Assembly (NCBI GenBank): GCA_000434335.1
Contig: FR878208.1
Span: forward strand, 1-8,749
Source: Clostridium sp. CAG:492
Lineage (GTDB): Bacteria; Bacillota; Clostridia; TANB77; CAG-508
DNA: 8,749 nt
Reading direction: 5' to 3'
Shown here: positions 1 to 8,307 of the stretch, in pieces
How the letters are laid out: every line of letters starts with the position of its first letter
Position numbering within the stretch: position 1 is the first letter of the stretch
The notes under the pieces: generated by a model
The model's input: the letters and a program-made list of their open reading frames with translations, nothing else
Told to the model about the DNA's origin: nothing
Databases searched by the model: none
Translations under genes and position numbers: made by a program

Positions 1-1
1 C

Positions 2-88
2 TTGTTTAACTTGGAGTTAGTCTTGGTAGGAGTAACTTCAAGTTTTTTTATTGTCTTCATTTTAGTAAAAATAATAAAAAAAGTATAA
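2..88 (+). CDS. C-terminal end of an unidentified membrane protein (partial, 5' end outside window)
   Basis: An open frame enters from the left edge and stops at TAA 86-88. Its 28 visible residues are mostly Leu, Val, Ile and Phe, with one Glu and one Asn near the front, and they end in a Lys-rich tail (KIIKKV). This is the pattern of a last transmembrane helix followed by a short positively charged tail on the cytosolic side. The other two forward frames are closed or less protein-like here. The stop lies 60 nt before the synthase ATG and I see no strong terminator between them, so the two genes may be co-transcribed. The family cannot be recognised from this fragment. An NdvA/ChvA-type glucan exporter would end in a cytosolic ATPase domain, so this terminus does not fit that partner. 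Confidence is moderate because the fragment is short. Confidence 0.5.
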   Translation: MFNLELVLVGVTSSFFIVFILVKIIKKV

Positions 89-107
89 AAATTTCTACTT
101 CTGGAGA

Positions 108-127
108 AAATATGTGAAAACATATTT
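108..127 (+). promoter_or_regulatory. Perfect 8-bp inverted repeat with GAAA loop next to the ribosome binding site
   Basis: AAATATGT (108-115) and ACATATTT (120-127) are exact reverse complements separated by GAAA (116-119). In RNA this would be an A/U-rich hairpin with a GNRA-class tetraloop. It ends two bases before the AAGGAG Shine-Dalgarno of the synthase. As DNA it could equally be a palindromic operator. No U-tract follows, so it is not an intrinsic terminator of the upstream gene. The repeat is seen directly; any role in translation, mRNA stability or repressor binding is inference, and chance is possible in such AT-rich DNA. Confidence 0.4.
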
Positions 128-129
128 AC

Positions 130-135
130 AAGGAG
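130..135 (+). promoter_or_regulatory. Shine-Dalgarno site of the cyclic glucan synthase
   Basis: AAGGAG is a six-base match to the anti-Shine-Dalgarno. It is followed by tandem possible starts, TTG at 146-148 and ATG at 149-151, in the same frame. Spacing is 10 nt to the TTG and 13 nt to the ATG. ATG is the stronger codon and TTG has the better spacing, so the true start is uncertain by one codon. Confidence 0.7.
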
Positions 136-148
136 TGGAAATTTTTTG

Positions 149-3100
149 ATGAAGAAATGTAAAATTTTAGATGTAGGCGGAGCTCTTTTAGATAGTGAAC
201 AATTAGAAATTTATTTACAAAAACTTGCTGCAGATCAAATTTTAAAATCAAAATCTGATAAAAGAACATACCCAATACCTAGATTAAAAGAGAATTTAAA
301 ATTTATATTAGATATATATAATTTTTTGACAGAAGATTTAAAAAACAAAATACCAATCCATCCAGCAGGTGAATGGATTTTAGACAATTTTTATATAATT
401 GAAAAAAATGCAAAAATTATAATTAGAGATTTATCTGTAAAAAAATATGTTAATTTTGTTGGAATTGCTAATGGCCAATATAAGGGGTTTGCAAGAGTGT
501 ATGTACTTGCTAAAGAAATTGTTTCATATACAGATGGAAAAATTAATGGTGATAATTTAGAAAGATTTTTATTAAGCTATCAAAATAAAAAAAATTTGAG
601 TATGGAAGAGCTATGGAGTGTTAGCACTTTTTTGCAAATAGCTTTAATTGAAAAAATTAGATTAATTTGTGAAAAAATATATTTATCGCAAATGCAAAAG
701 CGTAAAGTTGAAAATATTGTTACTAGATTAGTTGAGTTTAAAACTAGTCAGGAATTTAAATTGCCATATAATTACAATTTAAAAATAGAGCAAAGTGTTG
801 AATCAAAATATCCATTTATTGAATATATGTCATATAGATTAAAAAAATACGGCAAAAAAGCATATAGTTATGTTGAAATTTTAGAAGAGCAAGTTAATAA
901 AATGGGAAGTACTATTTTGGATTGTATTAATAGAGAGCATTTTGATATTGCAACTAAAAAAATATCTATTGGTAATGCAATAACAAGTATAAATGTATTA
1001 AATAGACTAAGCTTTATAGAAATTTTTGATAATATAAATGGAGTTGAAGAGGTATTAAAATTAGATCCAGCTGGAATATATGATAATATGGATTATAAAA
1101 CAAAGGAATATTATAGAAATAGCATTGAAAAAATATCTAAAAAAACAAAAATTTCAGAGCTATATATTGCACAAAAATGTGTTGAGCTAGCAAATAAGTA
1201 TTTTGAGGAAGATGGAAGTAATACTAAAAAATCACACGTTGGATATTTTTTAATTTCAGATGGAAAATCAGAGCTATATTCGTGTTTATTAAATAAAAAA
1301 GTAAAAATTAAAAATAGAAAATCAAAGGCAAAATTATATATTGAAGGTGTTTCGATACTTAGTGCAATAATTTCGTGCATTATTGGTTGGTATATTAATG
1401 TAAAATTAAATAATTTTGCAGTAGCAATAATTGCTTTTTTATTGTTAATTATTCCTATAAAAAGTATATTTGTAAAAATAATTCAATATATTTCTGGAAA
1501 AGTTGTAACACCAAAACTAATTCCTAAGTTAGATTTTTCATCAGGAATTCCTAATGAGTATGCGACAATGGTTGTTATTCCTACAATTGTTAAAAGCAAA
1601 GAAAAAGTAAAAGAAATTATGAAAAAATTAGAGGTATTTTTTATTGCAAACAAAAGCGAAAATATTTATTTTACTTTATTAGGAGATTGTAGTAGTTCAA
1701 AAAAAGAAAAAGAGGATTTTGATGATGAAATAATTAAGAGCGGAATTGAAGAATGCCATAAATTAAATGCAAAATATCCAGATGTAAATTTTCCTAAATT
1801 TAATTTTGTATATAGAAAAAGATTATGGAATAAATCTGAAAATTGCTATTTAGGCTGGGAAAGAAAAAGAGGTTTACTTACTCAGTTTAATGAATATATG
1901 CTTGGAAAAAGACCAAATTGTTTTGCAGAAAATACATTAGAAATGGTGAAAAATAGTGGAAAACAGTTACCAAAAATTAAATATATAATAACATTAGATT
2001 CAGATACAAATTTAGTTTTAAATACAGGTTTAGAGCTTGTTGGTGCAATGGCGCACATTTTAAATAAACCTATTCTAAATGAGGAAAAAACATTGGTTAT
2101 TGATGGTTTTGGAATTATGCAACCACGAATTGGTATTGGTTTATTAGAAACAAGAAAGAGCATTTTTACAAAAATATTTTCTGGGCTTGGAGGTACAGAT
2201 TCATATACAAATGCAATTTCTGACTTTTATTATGATAATTTTGGTGAAGGAATTTTTACTGGTAAGGGTATTTATGATTTAAAAGTTTTTTCAGAAGTTT
2301 TGGATGGAGAAATACCAGAAAATACAGTGTTAAGTCACGATTTATTAGAAGGATGTTATGCTAGATGTGGTTTAGCATCTGATGTAGTTTTAATGGATGG
2401 TTATCCTACAACATATAATGCATATAAAACGCGTTTACACAGATGGATAAGAGGGGATTATCAAATAATTTTATGGCTTATGAAAAAAAGATTAAATATA
2501 TTATCTAAATACAAAATATTAGATAATATTAACCGAAGCCTTTCTGAAGTTTGTGTTGTTATTTTATTATTTTTAAATTTAATTATAAAAAGCAAATGGA
2601 TAACAACAATTGCAATTATTTCTGTGATAATACCATATATTTTAGATGCGATAAATAAAGTTTTATATAAGAAAAATGGACAATTTAATCAAAAAAAATA
2701 CTCGAAAGAAATAAGCGAAATTTGGTCAATTATAATAAAAACTTTTATAGATATTTCTTTAATTCCAGATAAAGCATATTTATCACTTAGTGCAGGAATT
2801 AAGTCTTTATACAGAATGATTAAATCTAAAAAACATTTACTAGAATGGACTACAGCAGAGGAAGCAGAAAAATTATCTAAGTCGGGATTAATTGCTTATT
2901 ATACAAATATGTTACCAAATGTAATATTGGGAGCTGGCTTAATGATAGGAGCAATAATAAATAGTAATCTAGTATACATTGTGATAAGTACATTATGGCT
3001 TATATCTCCAATTATTATGAATTATATTAGTAAACCAATTAAACAAAAGAAAAAATTTGATGAATTAGATAAACAAGAGCAGGAATATATTATTGAAGTT

Positions 3101-6100
3101 GGTAAAAAAACGTGGCAATATTTTAAAGATAATTTAAATGAAAAAAGCAATTTTTTACCACCAGATAATTATCAAGAAAACAGAAAAGAAAAAGTTGTTT
3201 ATAGAACATCACCAACTAATATTGGATTAGCATTATTGAGTGTTGTTGCAAGCTATGATTTAAAATATGAAACAAAAGAAAATACAATTAATTTGCTAGA
3301 AAAAATGATAAATTCAATTGTAAAATTACCAAAATGGAATGGACATTTATATAACTGGTACAATATAAAAAATTTGTCACCATTGATTCCAAGATATGTT
3401 TCTTCTGTGGATAGTGGAAATTTTGTTGGATATTTGTATGTATTAAAACAGTTTTTTGAAAATGAAACAGATAAAGATGAAGGAATAAATAATTTAATAA
3501 ATACTATTGATAATTTAATTAATGAAACAAATTTTAAAGTGTTGTTTGATGAAAAAAATGGGCTATTTTCAATTGGATATAATGTAGAAGAAAACAAGCT
3601 TACTGATTCATATTATGATTTACTTGCATCTGAAGCAAGACAAGCAAGTTTAGTTGCAATTGCAAAAAAAGATATATCTGCAAAACATTGGAAAAATTTA
3701 AGTAGGACATTAACAATATTAAATAAATATAAGGGACTTATATCGTGGTCTGGAACTGCATTTGAGTATTTAATGCCAACAGTAAATATTAAAAGATATC
3801 CAAATAGTTTATTAGATGAATCGTGTAAATTTATGATAATGAGTCAAATGGAATATGCAAAAAAATTAGGAATAACTTGGGGAATTTCAGAAGCTGCATT
3901 TAATTTAAAGGATTTAAATGGAAATTATCAATATAAAGCATTTGGAATACCGTGGCTTGGCTTAAAAAGAGGCTTGGCAGATGAAATGGTTGTGTCATCA
4001 TATGGAACAATTTTGGCAATTAATGATGTGCCAAAACAAGTTTTAAATAATATAAAAATTTTAGAGCAAAGTGGAATGTACAATAAATATGGTTTTTATG
4101 AATCTATTGATTATACTCCAAGTAGAGTTGAAAAAGGCAAAAAATATTCTGTTGTAAAAACATATATGGCGCATCACCAAGGTTTAATATTATTATCAAT
4201 AGATAATTTGGTAAAGAATAATATTTTTCAAAATCGTTTTTTTGAAAATCCTGAAATTGAAGCAGTAGATATTTTACTTCAAGAAAGAATGCCAGATAAT
4301 GTAATTATAACAAAAGAGAAGAAGGAAAAAGTTGAAAAAATAAAATATATTGATTATGATTATTATTCTGAAAGATGTTTTGATAAAAAGAATGAGGATA
4401 TAAATGAATTTAATTTAATATCAAATAATGATTATTCTATTTTAATAGATAAAAACGGAAATGGTGTTAGTAGTTATAAAAATAAAATTGTTAACAGATA
4501 TAAAAGAACAAGTGATAATAACCAAGGAATTTATTTCTTTATTAAAAATATAAAGAATAAAAATATTTGGTCACCAGCTAATTTAAGTTATATAAATAAG
4601 TCAGAAAAGTATAATGTTTGTTTTTATCCAGATAAGGCAAAATTTTCTAGAAATGATGATAATATTAAAACAACAATGTCAGTAATTATCGCACCAGAAG
4701 AACCTGTAGAAATACGAAGATTAGAGCTTAAAAATATTGGCAATGTTGATGAAATATTAGAAATATCAAGTGTAATTGAACCTGTGATATCAGGAAAAAG
4801 CCAAGAATATGCACATAAAGCATTTAATAACTTATTTTTATCATTTGAACTAGAAGATGGAATAATAATTGCTAAAAGAAAAGCTAGAGATGAACACGAC
4901 GAAGATTTATATTTGGCAATTAGTTTATTTTCAGATAAATCAATTACAGGAGAAATGGAATTTGAATTAGATAGAAAGAATTTATGTGGAAGACAAAATT
5001 TTGATATACCAGAGCTTATAAAAGAATCAAAACCATTTTCTAAAACTATTGAAAATACAACTAATCCAATTATTGCTTTTAGAAATTCGATTGAATTAAA
5101 AAGTAATGAAGAGTGCATAATGAGTTTAATTATAGGAGTTTCTGAAAATAAAGAAGATGCTGTAAAAAATGTAAAAAAATATATGAATAATGAAAATATT
5201 GAAAGAGCATTTAATTTATCTAAAGCACAAATAGAAGCGAAAATTCAATATTTAGGAATACACGGAAAAGATGTAAATTTATATCAACGAATTTTATCAC
5301 AGGTTTTATTAAAATGTGAAAATAAATTAGTAAAATTTAATGAAAATAAGTTATATCCAACAAATGAATTATGGAAGTTTGGAATATCAGGGGATAATCC
5401 AATAATACTTGTAAAAATAAAGGAAATATCAGAAATAGATATTGTTGAAACAGTAGTAAAAGCATATGAATTTTATAAAATTCAAAATATAAATATAGAT
5501 TTGATAATTTTAAATGAAGAAAAAGAATCATACGAAAATTATATTCAAGAGGCAATAAATGAAGTAATATGGAATCATAATTTATCAAATTCTAATAATG
5601 GCAAGGTGTTTGTATTAAATAATTTAAGTAATGATGATAAAGAATTTTTAAGTTTTAGAGCAGACTTAATTTTATCTGGAAATTATGGGAATATATCTAA
5701 TCAACTTGATGAGTATAATTATGAATATAGTAAAGCACTAAAAAATATTAAATATCAAAGTAGAGATAATAAAAGTAAAAACGAAAAAGCGAATATATCA
5801 AATTATAAAATGAATTTAGAAGAATTGAAATTTTTTAACGAATATGGTGGATTTAGTAGTGATGGAAAAGAGTATATAATAAATGTTAACAAAAGCAAGA
5901 AAACGCCATTAGTGTGGAGTCATATTATGGCCAATAAAACTTTTGGTACAGTTGTAACAGAGGCAATGGGGGGTTATACTTGGTATAAAAATTCTAGATT
6001 AAATAGATTAACTGCTTGGAGCAATGACCCAGTTTTAGATACTCCATCTGAAGTTATATATTTACAAGATAAGGAAAAAAATATTAACTGGTCTGTTACA

Positions 6101-8215
6101 TCAAGTCCTATGCCAGATGAAAATGAGTATTATATAAAATATGGATTAGGATATGCAAAATATATTCATTCAAGTGATGATATTTATCAAGAAATAGATA
6201 CTTTTGTTCCAAAAGACGATAATGCAAAAGTAAATATAATTCATTTAAAAAATTTATTACCACAAAAAAGAAAATTAAAATTAACTTATTATATAAAATC
6301 TGTTTTAGATGAAGATGAAATAAAAAGTAATGGATTTATAAATTTAAAATTTGATACAAATAGCAATACAATAACTGCTAAAAATGTTATAAATCAAGAC
6401 TTCCAATACTATATGTATATTTCATCTAGTGAAAAAATTAAATCATATACAGGAAGTAAAAAAGAGTTTTTTGGAGATGGCAATTTGTCAAATCCGGATG
6501 GAATAAAAATTGAAAAGTTTTCTGGTGTGAATTCAATAAATTGTAATGGAATAATTGCGTTAAATATTGAACTTGAAATTGATGCTTTGGGATATAAGGA
6601 TATTTCATTAGTTATAGGAGCAGAGGAAAACGATATTAATTGTAAAGATATAGCTTATAAGTATAGTAAAATAGATAATTGTAGTCACGAATATAATGCA
6701 GTAATAAAATACTGGGAAGATTTAACAAATAAGTTGGTAGTAAAAACTCCAAGTGATTCAATAAATATAATGCTTAATGGATGGCTTATATATCAAACTT
6801 TATCTAGTAGATTATATGGAAGAACAGGATTTTATCAATCTGGTGGAGCATATGGTTTTAGAGACCAATTACAAGACACAATGTGTTTAAAATATGTGGA
6901 TTCAGATATAACAAAAAATCAAATAATAAGAAATAGCTGTCATCAATTTATTGAAGGTGATGTATTACATTGGTGGCACGAAGAAACAGGAAGAGGAATA
7001 AGAACAAAATTTTCTGATGATTTAGTATGGCTTGCTTATGTGACTTATGATTATATAAAATTTACTAATGATTATGGAATTTTAGATATAGAAACGAATT
7101 ATTTAATTGGTGAAGAGCTTAAAGATGGTGAAAATGAAAGATATGATTTATTTCAAAAGTCTGATATAAAAGAGCCAATATATAATCATTGTATTAAAGC
7201 AATAAAAAAGGCGTGCAACTTTGGTGAAAATGGATTGCCTAAAATTGGCTCTGGTGATTGGAACGATGGATTTAGTAATGTTGGTACAAAAGGAAAAGGT
7301 GAAAGCGTATGGCTTGGATTTTTCTTATATGATGTTCTAATAAAATTTTCTCAAATATGCGAATATAAAAATGATGAAGAAACAAAAAAATATTTTATAG
7401 AAACAGCAAATGAATTAAAGAAAAATTTAAATGCTAATGCTTGGGATGGTAGATGGTACAAAAGAGCTTTTTGTGATGATGGAACAGTTTTAGGAACAAT
7501 TCATAACCAAGAATGTAAAATTGATAGTATTGCTCAAAGTTGGTCTATAATTTCAAATGCAGGAGATGAAGATAAAAAATATACTGCAATTGAAAGTTTA
7601 GAAAATCATTTAGTTGATAAAAATAATGGAATTATTAAATTATTAGACCCACCTTTTGAAAATGGAAATTTGAATCCAGGATATATAAAATCATATTTAC
7701 CAGGGACAAGAGAAAATGGTGGACAATACACACATGGTGCAATCTGGGCAATTATTGCTGAAACAATACTTGGCTTTGGAGATAAATCTGTTGAATTATA
7801 TAAAATGATAAATCCAATTGAGCATACAAAAACAAAAGAGCTAGCAAATAAGTATAAAGTAGAACCATATGTAATATCAGCAGATATATATGGAGCAAAT
7901 AATTTAGCAGGTTCAGGAGGATGGACTTGGTATACAGGTTCAAGTAGTTGGTATTATATTTGTGCAGTACAAAATATATTAGGATTAAAAATTGAAAATG
8001 AAACTTTATCAATAAATCCGTGTATATCAAGTGAATGGCAGGAATATGAAATAAGATATAAATTTGGTGAAAGTATTTATAATATAAAAGTTCAAAATCC
8101 AAATAGGAAATGCACAGGGGTGGAAAAATTTTTATTAAATGGAGTTGAAATTCCAGAAAAGAAAATACGAATTTTAGATAATGGGAAAGTAAATGAAATT
8201 CAAATAATAATGTAA
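149..8215 (+). CDS. ndvB: Cyclic beta-1,2-glucan synthase (GT84 - GH189 - GH94), NdvB/ChvB/Cgs family
   Basis: This is an inner-membrane enzyme predicted to polymerise glucose from UDP-glucose into beta-1,2-glucan and close it into a ring. Numbering is from ATG 149 (2688 aa; rhizobial homologues are about 2830). Residues 1-390 are the family's cytosolic helical region, with PAGEWILDNFYIIE near 73-86. Membrane helices lie near 397-447, 800-838 and 918-962 (two each). Between the first two pairs is GT84, with D513, WERKRG 570-575, D617-x-D619, SHD 729-731 and RxxRW 762-766. The GH189-type cyclization domain spans about 985-1400, with LPPDN 1003-1007, RTSPTN 1019-1024, SGTAFEYLMP 1201-1210, E1248, GFYESIDY 1315-1322 and MAHHQG 1340-1345. 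Supersandwich 1 is about 1420-1680, a Rossmann-like insert about 1738-1890 and supersandwich 2 about 1893-2160. The GH94 barrel, about 2205-2610, has YQSGGAYGFRDQLQD from 2229, HWWHEE 2274-2279, DWND 2370-2373 (first Asp the expected general acid), RENGGQYTH 2521-2529 and GGWTWYTGS 2590-2598. A beta-rich tail follows. No frameshift or lost motif was seen. GH94 should trim chains by phosphorolysis. The TTG at 146 is an alternative start. No glucan exporter is visible. Confidence 0.96.
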   Translation: MKKCKILDVGGALLDSEQLEIYLQKLAADQILKSKSDKRTYPIPRLKENLKFILDIYNFLTEDLKNKIPIHPAGEWILDNFYIIEKNAKIIIRDLSVKKYVNFVGIANGQYKGFARVYVLAKEIVSYTDGKINGDNLERFLLSYQNKKNLSMEELWSVSTFLQIALIEKIRLICEKIYLSQMQKRKVENIVTRLVEFKTSQEFKLPYNYNLKIEQSVESKYPFIEYMSYRLKKYGKKAYSYVEILEEQVNKMGSTILDCINREHFDIATKKISIGNAITSINVLNRLSFIEIFDNINGVEEVLKLDPAGIYDNMDYKTKEYYRNSIEKISKKTKISELYIAQKCVELANKYFEEDGSNTKKSHVGYFLISDGKSELYSCLLNKKVKIKNRKSKAKLYIEGVSILSAIISCIIGWYINVKLNNFAVAIIAFLLLIIPIKSIFVKIIQYISGKVVTPKLIPKLDFSSGIPNEYATMVVIPTIVKSKEKVKEIMKKLEVFFIANKSENIYFTLLGDCSSSKKEKEDFDDEIIKSGIEECHKLNAKYPDVNFPKFNFVYRKRLWNKSENCYLGWERKRGLLTQFNEYMLGKRPNCFAENTLEMVKNSGKQLPKIKYIITLDSDTNLVLNTGLELVGAMAHILNKPILNEEKTLVIDGFGIMQPRIGIGLLETRKSIFTKIFSGLGGTDSYTNAISDFYYDNFGEGIFTGKGIYDLKVFSEVLDGEIPENTVLSHDLLEGCYARCGLASDVVLMDGYPTTYNAYKTRLHRWIRGDYQIILWLMKKRLNILSKYKILDNINRSLSEVCVVILLFLNLIIKSKWITTIAIISVIIPYILDAINKVLYKKNGQFNQKKYSKEISEIWSIIIKTFIDISLIPDKAYLSLSAGIKSLYRMIKSKKHLLEWTTAEEAEKLSKSGLIAYYTNMLPNVILGAGLMIGAIINSNLVYIVISTLWLISPIIMNYISKPIKQKKKFDELDKQEQEYIIEVGKKTWQYFKDNLNEKSNFLPPDNYQENRKEKVVYRTSPTNIGLALLSVVASYDLKYETKENTINLLEKMINSIVKLPKWNGHLYNWYNIKNLSPLIPRYVSSVDSGNFVGYLYVLKQFFENETDKDEGINNLINTIDNLINETNFKVLFDEKNGLFSIGYNVEENKLTDSYYDLLASEARQASLVAIAKKDISAKHWKNLSRTLTILNKYKGLISWSGTAFEYLMPTVNIKRYPNSLLDESCKFMIMSQMEYAKKLGITWGISEAAFNLKDLNGNYQYKAFGIPWLGLKRGLADEMVVSSYGTILAINDVPKQVLNNIKILEQSGMYNKYGFYESIDYTPSRVEKGKKYSVVKTYMAHHQGLILLSIDNLVKNNIFQNRFFENPEIEAVDILLQERMPDNVIITKEKKEKVEKIKYIDYDYYSERCFDKKNEDINEFNLISNNDYSILIDKNGNGVSSYKNKIVNRYKRTSDNNQGIYFFIKNIKNKNIWSPANLSYINKSEKYNVCFYPDKAKFSRNDDNIKTTMSVIIAPEEPVEIRRLELKNIGNVDEILEISSVIEPVISGKSQEYAHKAFNNLFLSFELEDGIIIAKRKARDEHDEDLYLAISLFSDKSITGEMEFELDRKNLCGRQNFDIPELIKESKPFSKTIENTTNPIIAFRNSIELKSNEECIMSLIIGVSENKEDAVKNVKKYMNNENIERAFNLSKAQIEAKIQYLGIHGKDVNLYQRILSQVLLKCENKLVKFNENKLYPTNELWKFGISGDNPIILVKIKEISEIDIVETVVKAYEFYKIQNINIDLIILNEEKESYENYIQEAINEVIWNHNLSNSNNGKVFVLNNLSNDDKEFLSFRADLILSGNYGNISNQLDEYNYEYSKALKNIKYQSRDNKSKNEKANISNYKMNLEELKFFNEYGGFSSDGKEYIINVNKSKKTPLVWSHIMANKTFGTVVTEAMGGYTWYKNSRLNRLTAWSNDPVLDTPSEVIYLQDKEKNINWSVTSSPMPDENEYYIKYGLGYAKYIHSSDDIYQEIDTFVPKDDNAKVNIIHLKNLLPQKRKLKLTYYIKSVLDEDEIKSNGFINLKFDTNSNTITAKNVINQDFQYYMYISSSEKIKSYTGSKKEFFGDGNLSNPDGIKIEKFSGVNSINCNGIIALNIELEIDALGYKDISLVIGAEENDINCKDIAYKYSKIDNCSHEYNAVIKYWEDLTNKLVVKTPSDSINIMLNGWLIYQTLSSRLYGRTGFYQSGGAYGFRDQLQDTMCLKYVDSDITKNQIIRNSCHQFIEGDVLHWWHEETGRGIRTKFSDDLVWLAYVTYDYIKFTNDYGILDIETNYLIGEELKDGENERYDLFQKSDIKEPIYNHCIKAIKKACNFGENGLPKIGSGDWNDGFSNVGTKGKGESVWLGFFLYDVLIKFSQICEYKNDEETKKYFIETANELKKNLNANAWDGRWYKRAFCDDGTVLGTIHNQECKIDSIAQSWSIISNAGDEDKKYTAIESLENHLVDKNNGIIKLLDPPFENGNLNPGYIKSYLPGTRENGGQYTHGAIWAIIAETILGFGDKSVELYKMINPIEHTKTKELANKYKVEPYVISADIYGANNLAGSGGWTWYTGSSSWYYICAVQNILGLKIENETLSINPCISSEWQEYEIRYKFGESIYNIKVQNPNRKCTGVEKFLLNGVEIPEKKIRILDNGKVNEIQIIM

Positions 8216-8222
8216 AATTAAT

Positions 8223-8257
8223 AAAAAAGTCCTTAAAAAACTTGTATTAACTTTTTT
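8223..8257 (+). terminator. Possible weak A/U-rich terminator after the synthase
   Basis: AAAAAAGT (8223-8230) is the exact reverse complement of ACTTTTTT (8250-8257), with a 19-nt loop. It begins eight bases after the TAA stop. The descending arm is itself a run of six T followed by CTT, so an A-tract/U-tract hairpin is possible. The stem has only one G-C pair and the loop is long, so it would be weak. It overlaps the -35 and spacer of the downstream promoter. It could be chance pairing of A and T runs. Confidence 0.3.
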
Positions 8258-8270
8258 CTTATGATATAAA
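8242..8270 (+). promoter_or_regulatory. Predicted sigma-A promoter with extended -10 for the response regulator
   Basis: TTGTAT (8242-8247) is a weak -35, matching TTGACA at its first three bases. A 17-nt spacer leads to TATAAA (8265-8270), five of six matches to TATAAT. TG at 8262-8263 gives TGA directly before the -10, an extended -10 motif that can compensate for a poor -35. Transcription would start near 8277-8279, leaving a leader of about 30 nt before the TTG start. This suggests the regulator is transcribed independently of the synthase. AT-rich DNA produces -10-like boxes often, so this remains a prediction. Confidence 0.55.
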
Positions 8271-8293
8271 TATTAGTAGTTAAGTTCTATAGT

Positions 8294-8301
8294 AAGGGGG
8301 G
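8294..8301 (+). promoter_or_regulatory. Shine-Dalgarno site that fixes the TTG start of the response regulator
   Basis: AAGGGGGG lies six bases before TTG 8308-8310. An in-frame TAA sits at 8293-8295, so the coding frame cannot begin further upstream. No ATG or GTG occurs in frame before the conserved receiver core starts. Stop, ribosome site and TTG together leave little choice of start. The run of six G is conspicuous in this AT-rich sequence and gives strong pairing to 16S rRNA, which may offset the weak initiation codon. Confidence 0.75.
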
Positions 8302-8307
8302 CTTTCA

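Noticed and set aside
61..89. A sigma-A promoter for the synthase (TTTAGT, 17-nt spacer, TATAAA at 84-89)
   Set aside because: The -35 matches only three of six bases, there is no extended -10, and the boxes lie mostly within the end of the upstream coding frame. Too weak to call in such AT-rich DNA.
108..127. The inverted repeat before the synthase as an intrinsic terminator of the upstream gene
   Set aside because: No U-run follows the second arm; the sequence goes straight into ACAAGGAG, the synthase ribosome site.
114..141. A WalR binding box (TGTWAH-N5-TGTWAH) in the synthase leader
   Set aside because: On the minus strand 125-130 reads TGTAAA, one half-site, but the required second half-site at either flanking position (114-119 or 136-141) does not match.
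587..2698. Runs of eight A (near 587-594 and 2691-2698) as phase-variation or slippage sites
   Set aside because: Runs of A are ordinary at this base composition, the frame is intact through them, and nothing marks them as switches.
1111..8102. Several open frames of 83-164 codons inside the synthase, four on the minus strand, others overlapping it in another frame
   Set aside because: They lie wholly inside a gene with continuous family motifs, are rich in Phe, Leu, Ile and Ser as expected from A/T-rich out-of-frame reading, and lack recognisable domains. They are shadows of the real gene.
149..8215. Alternative genetic code (TGA read as Trp)
   Set aside because: Conserved Trp positions checked, such as the HWWHEE, DWND and GGWTWYTGS motifs, are all TGG, and the frame contains no in-frame TGA.
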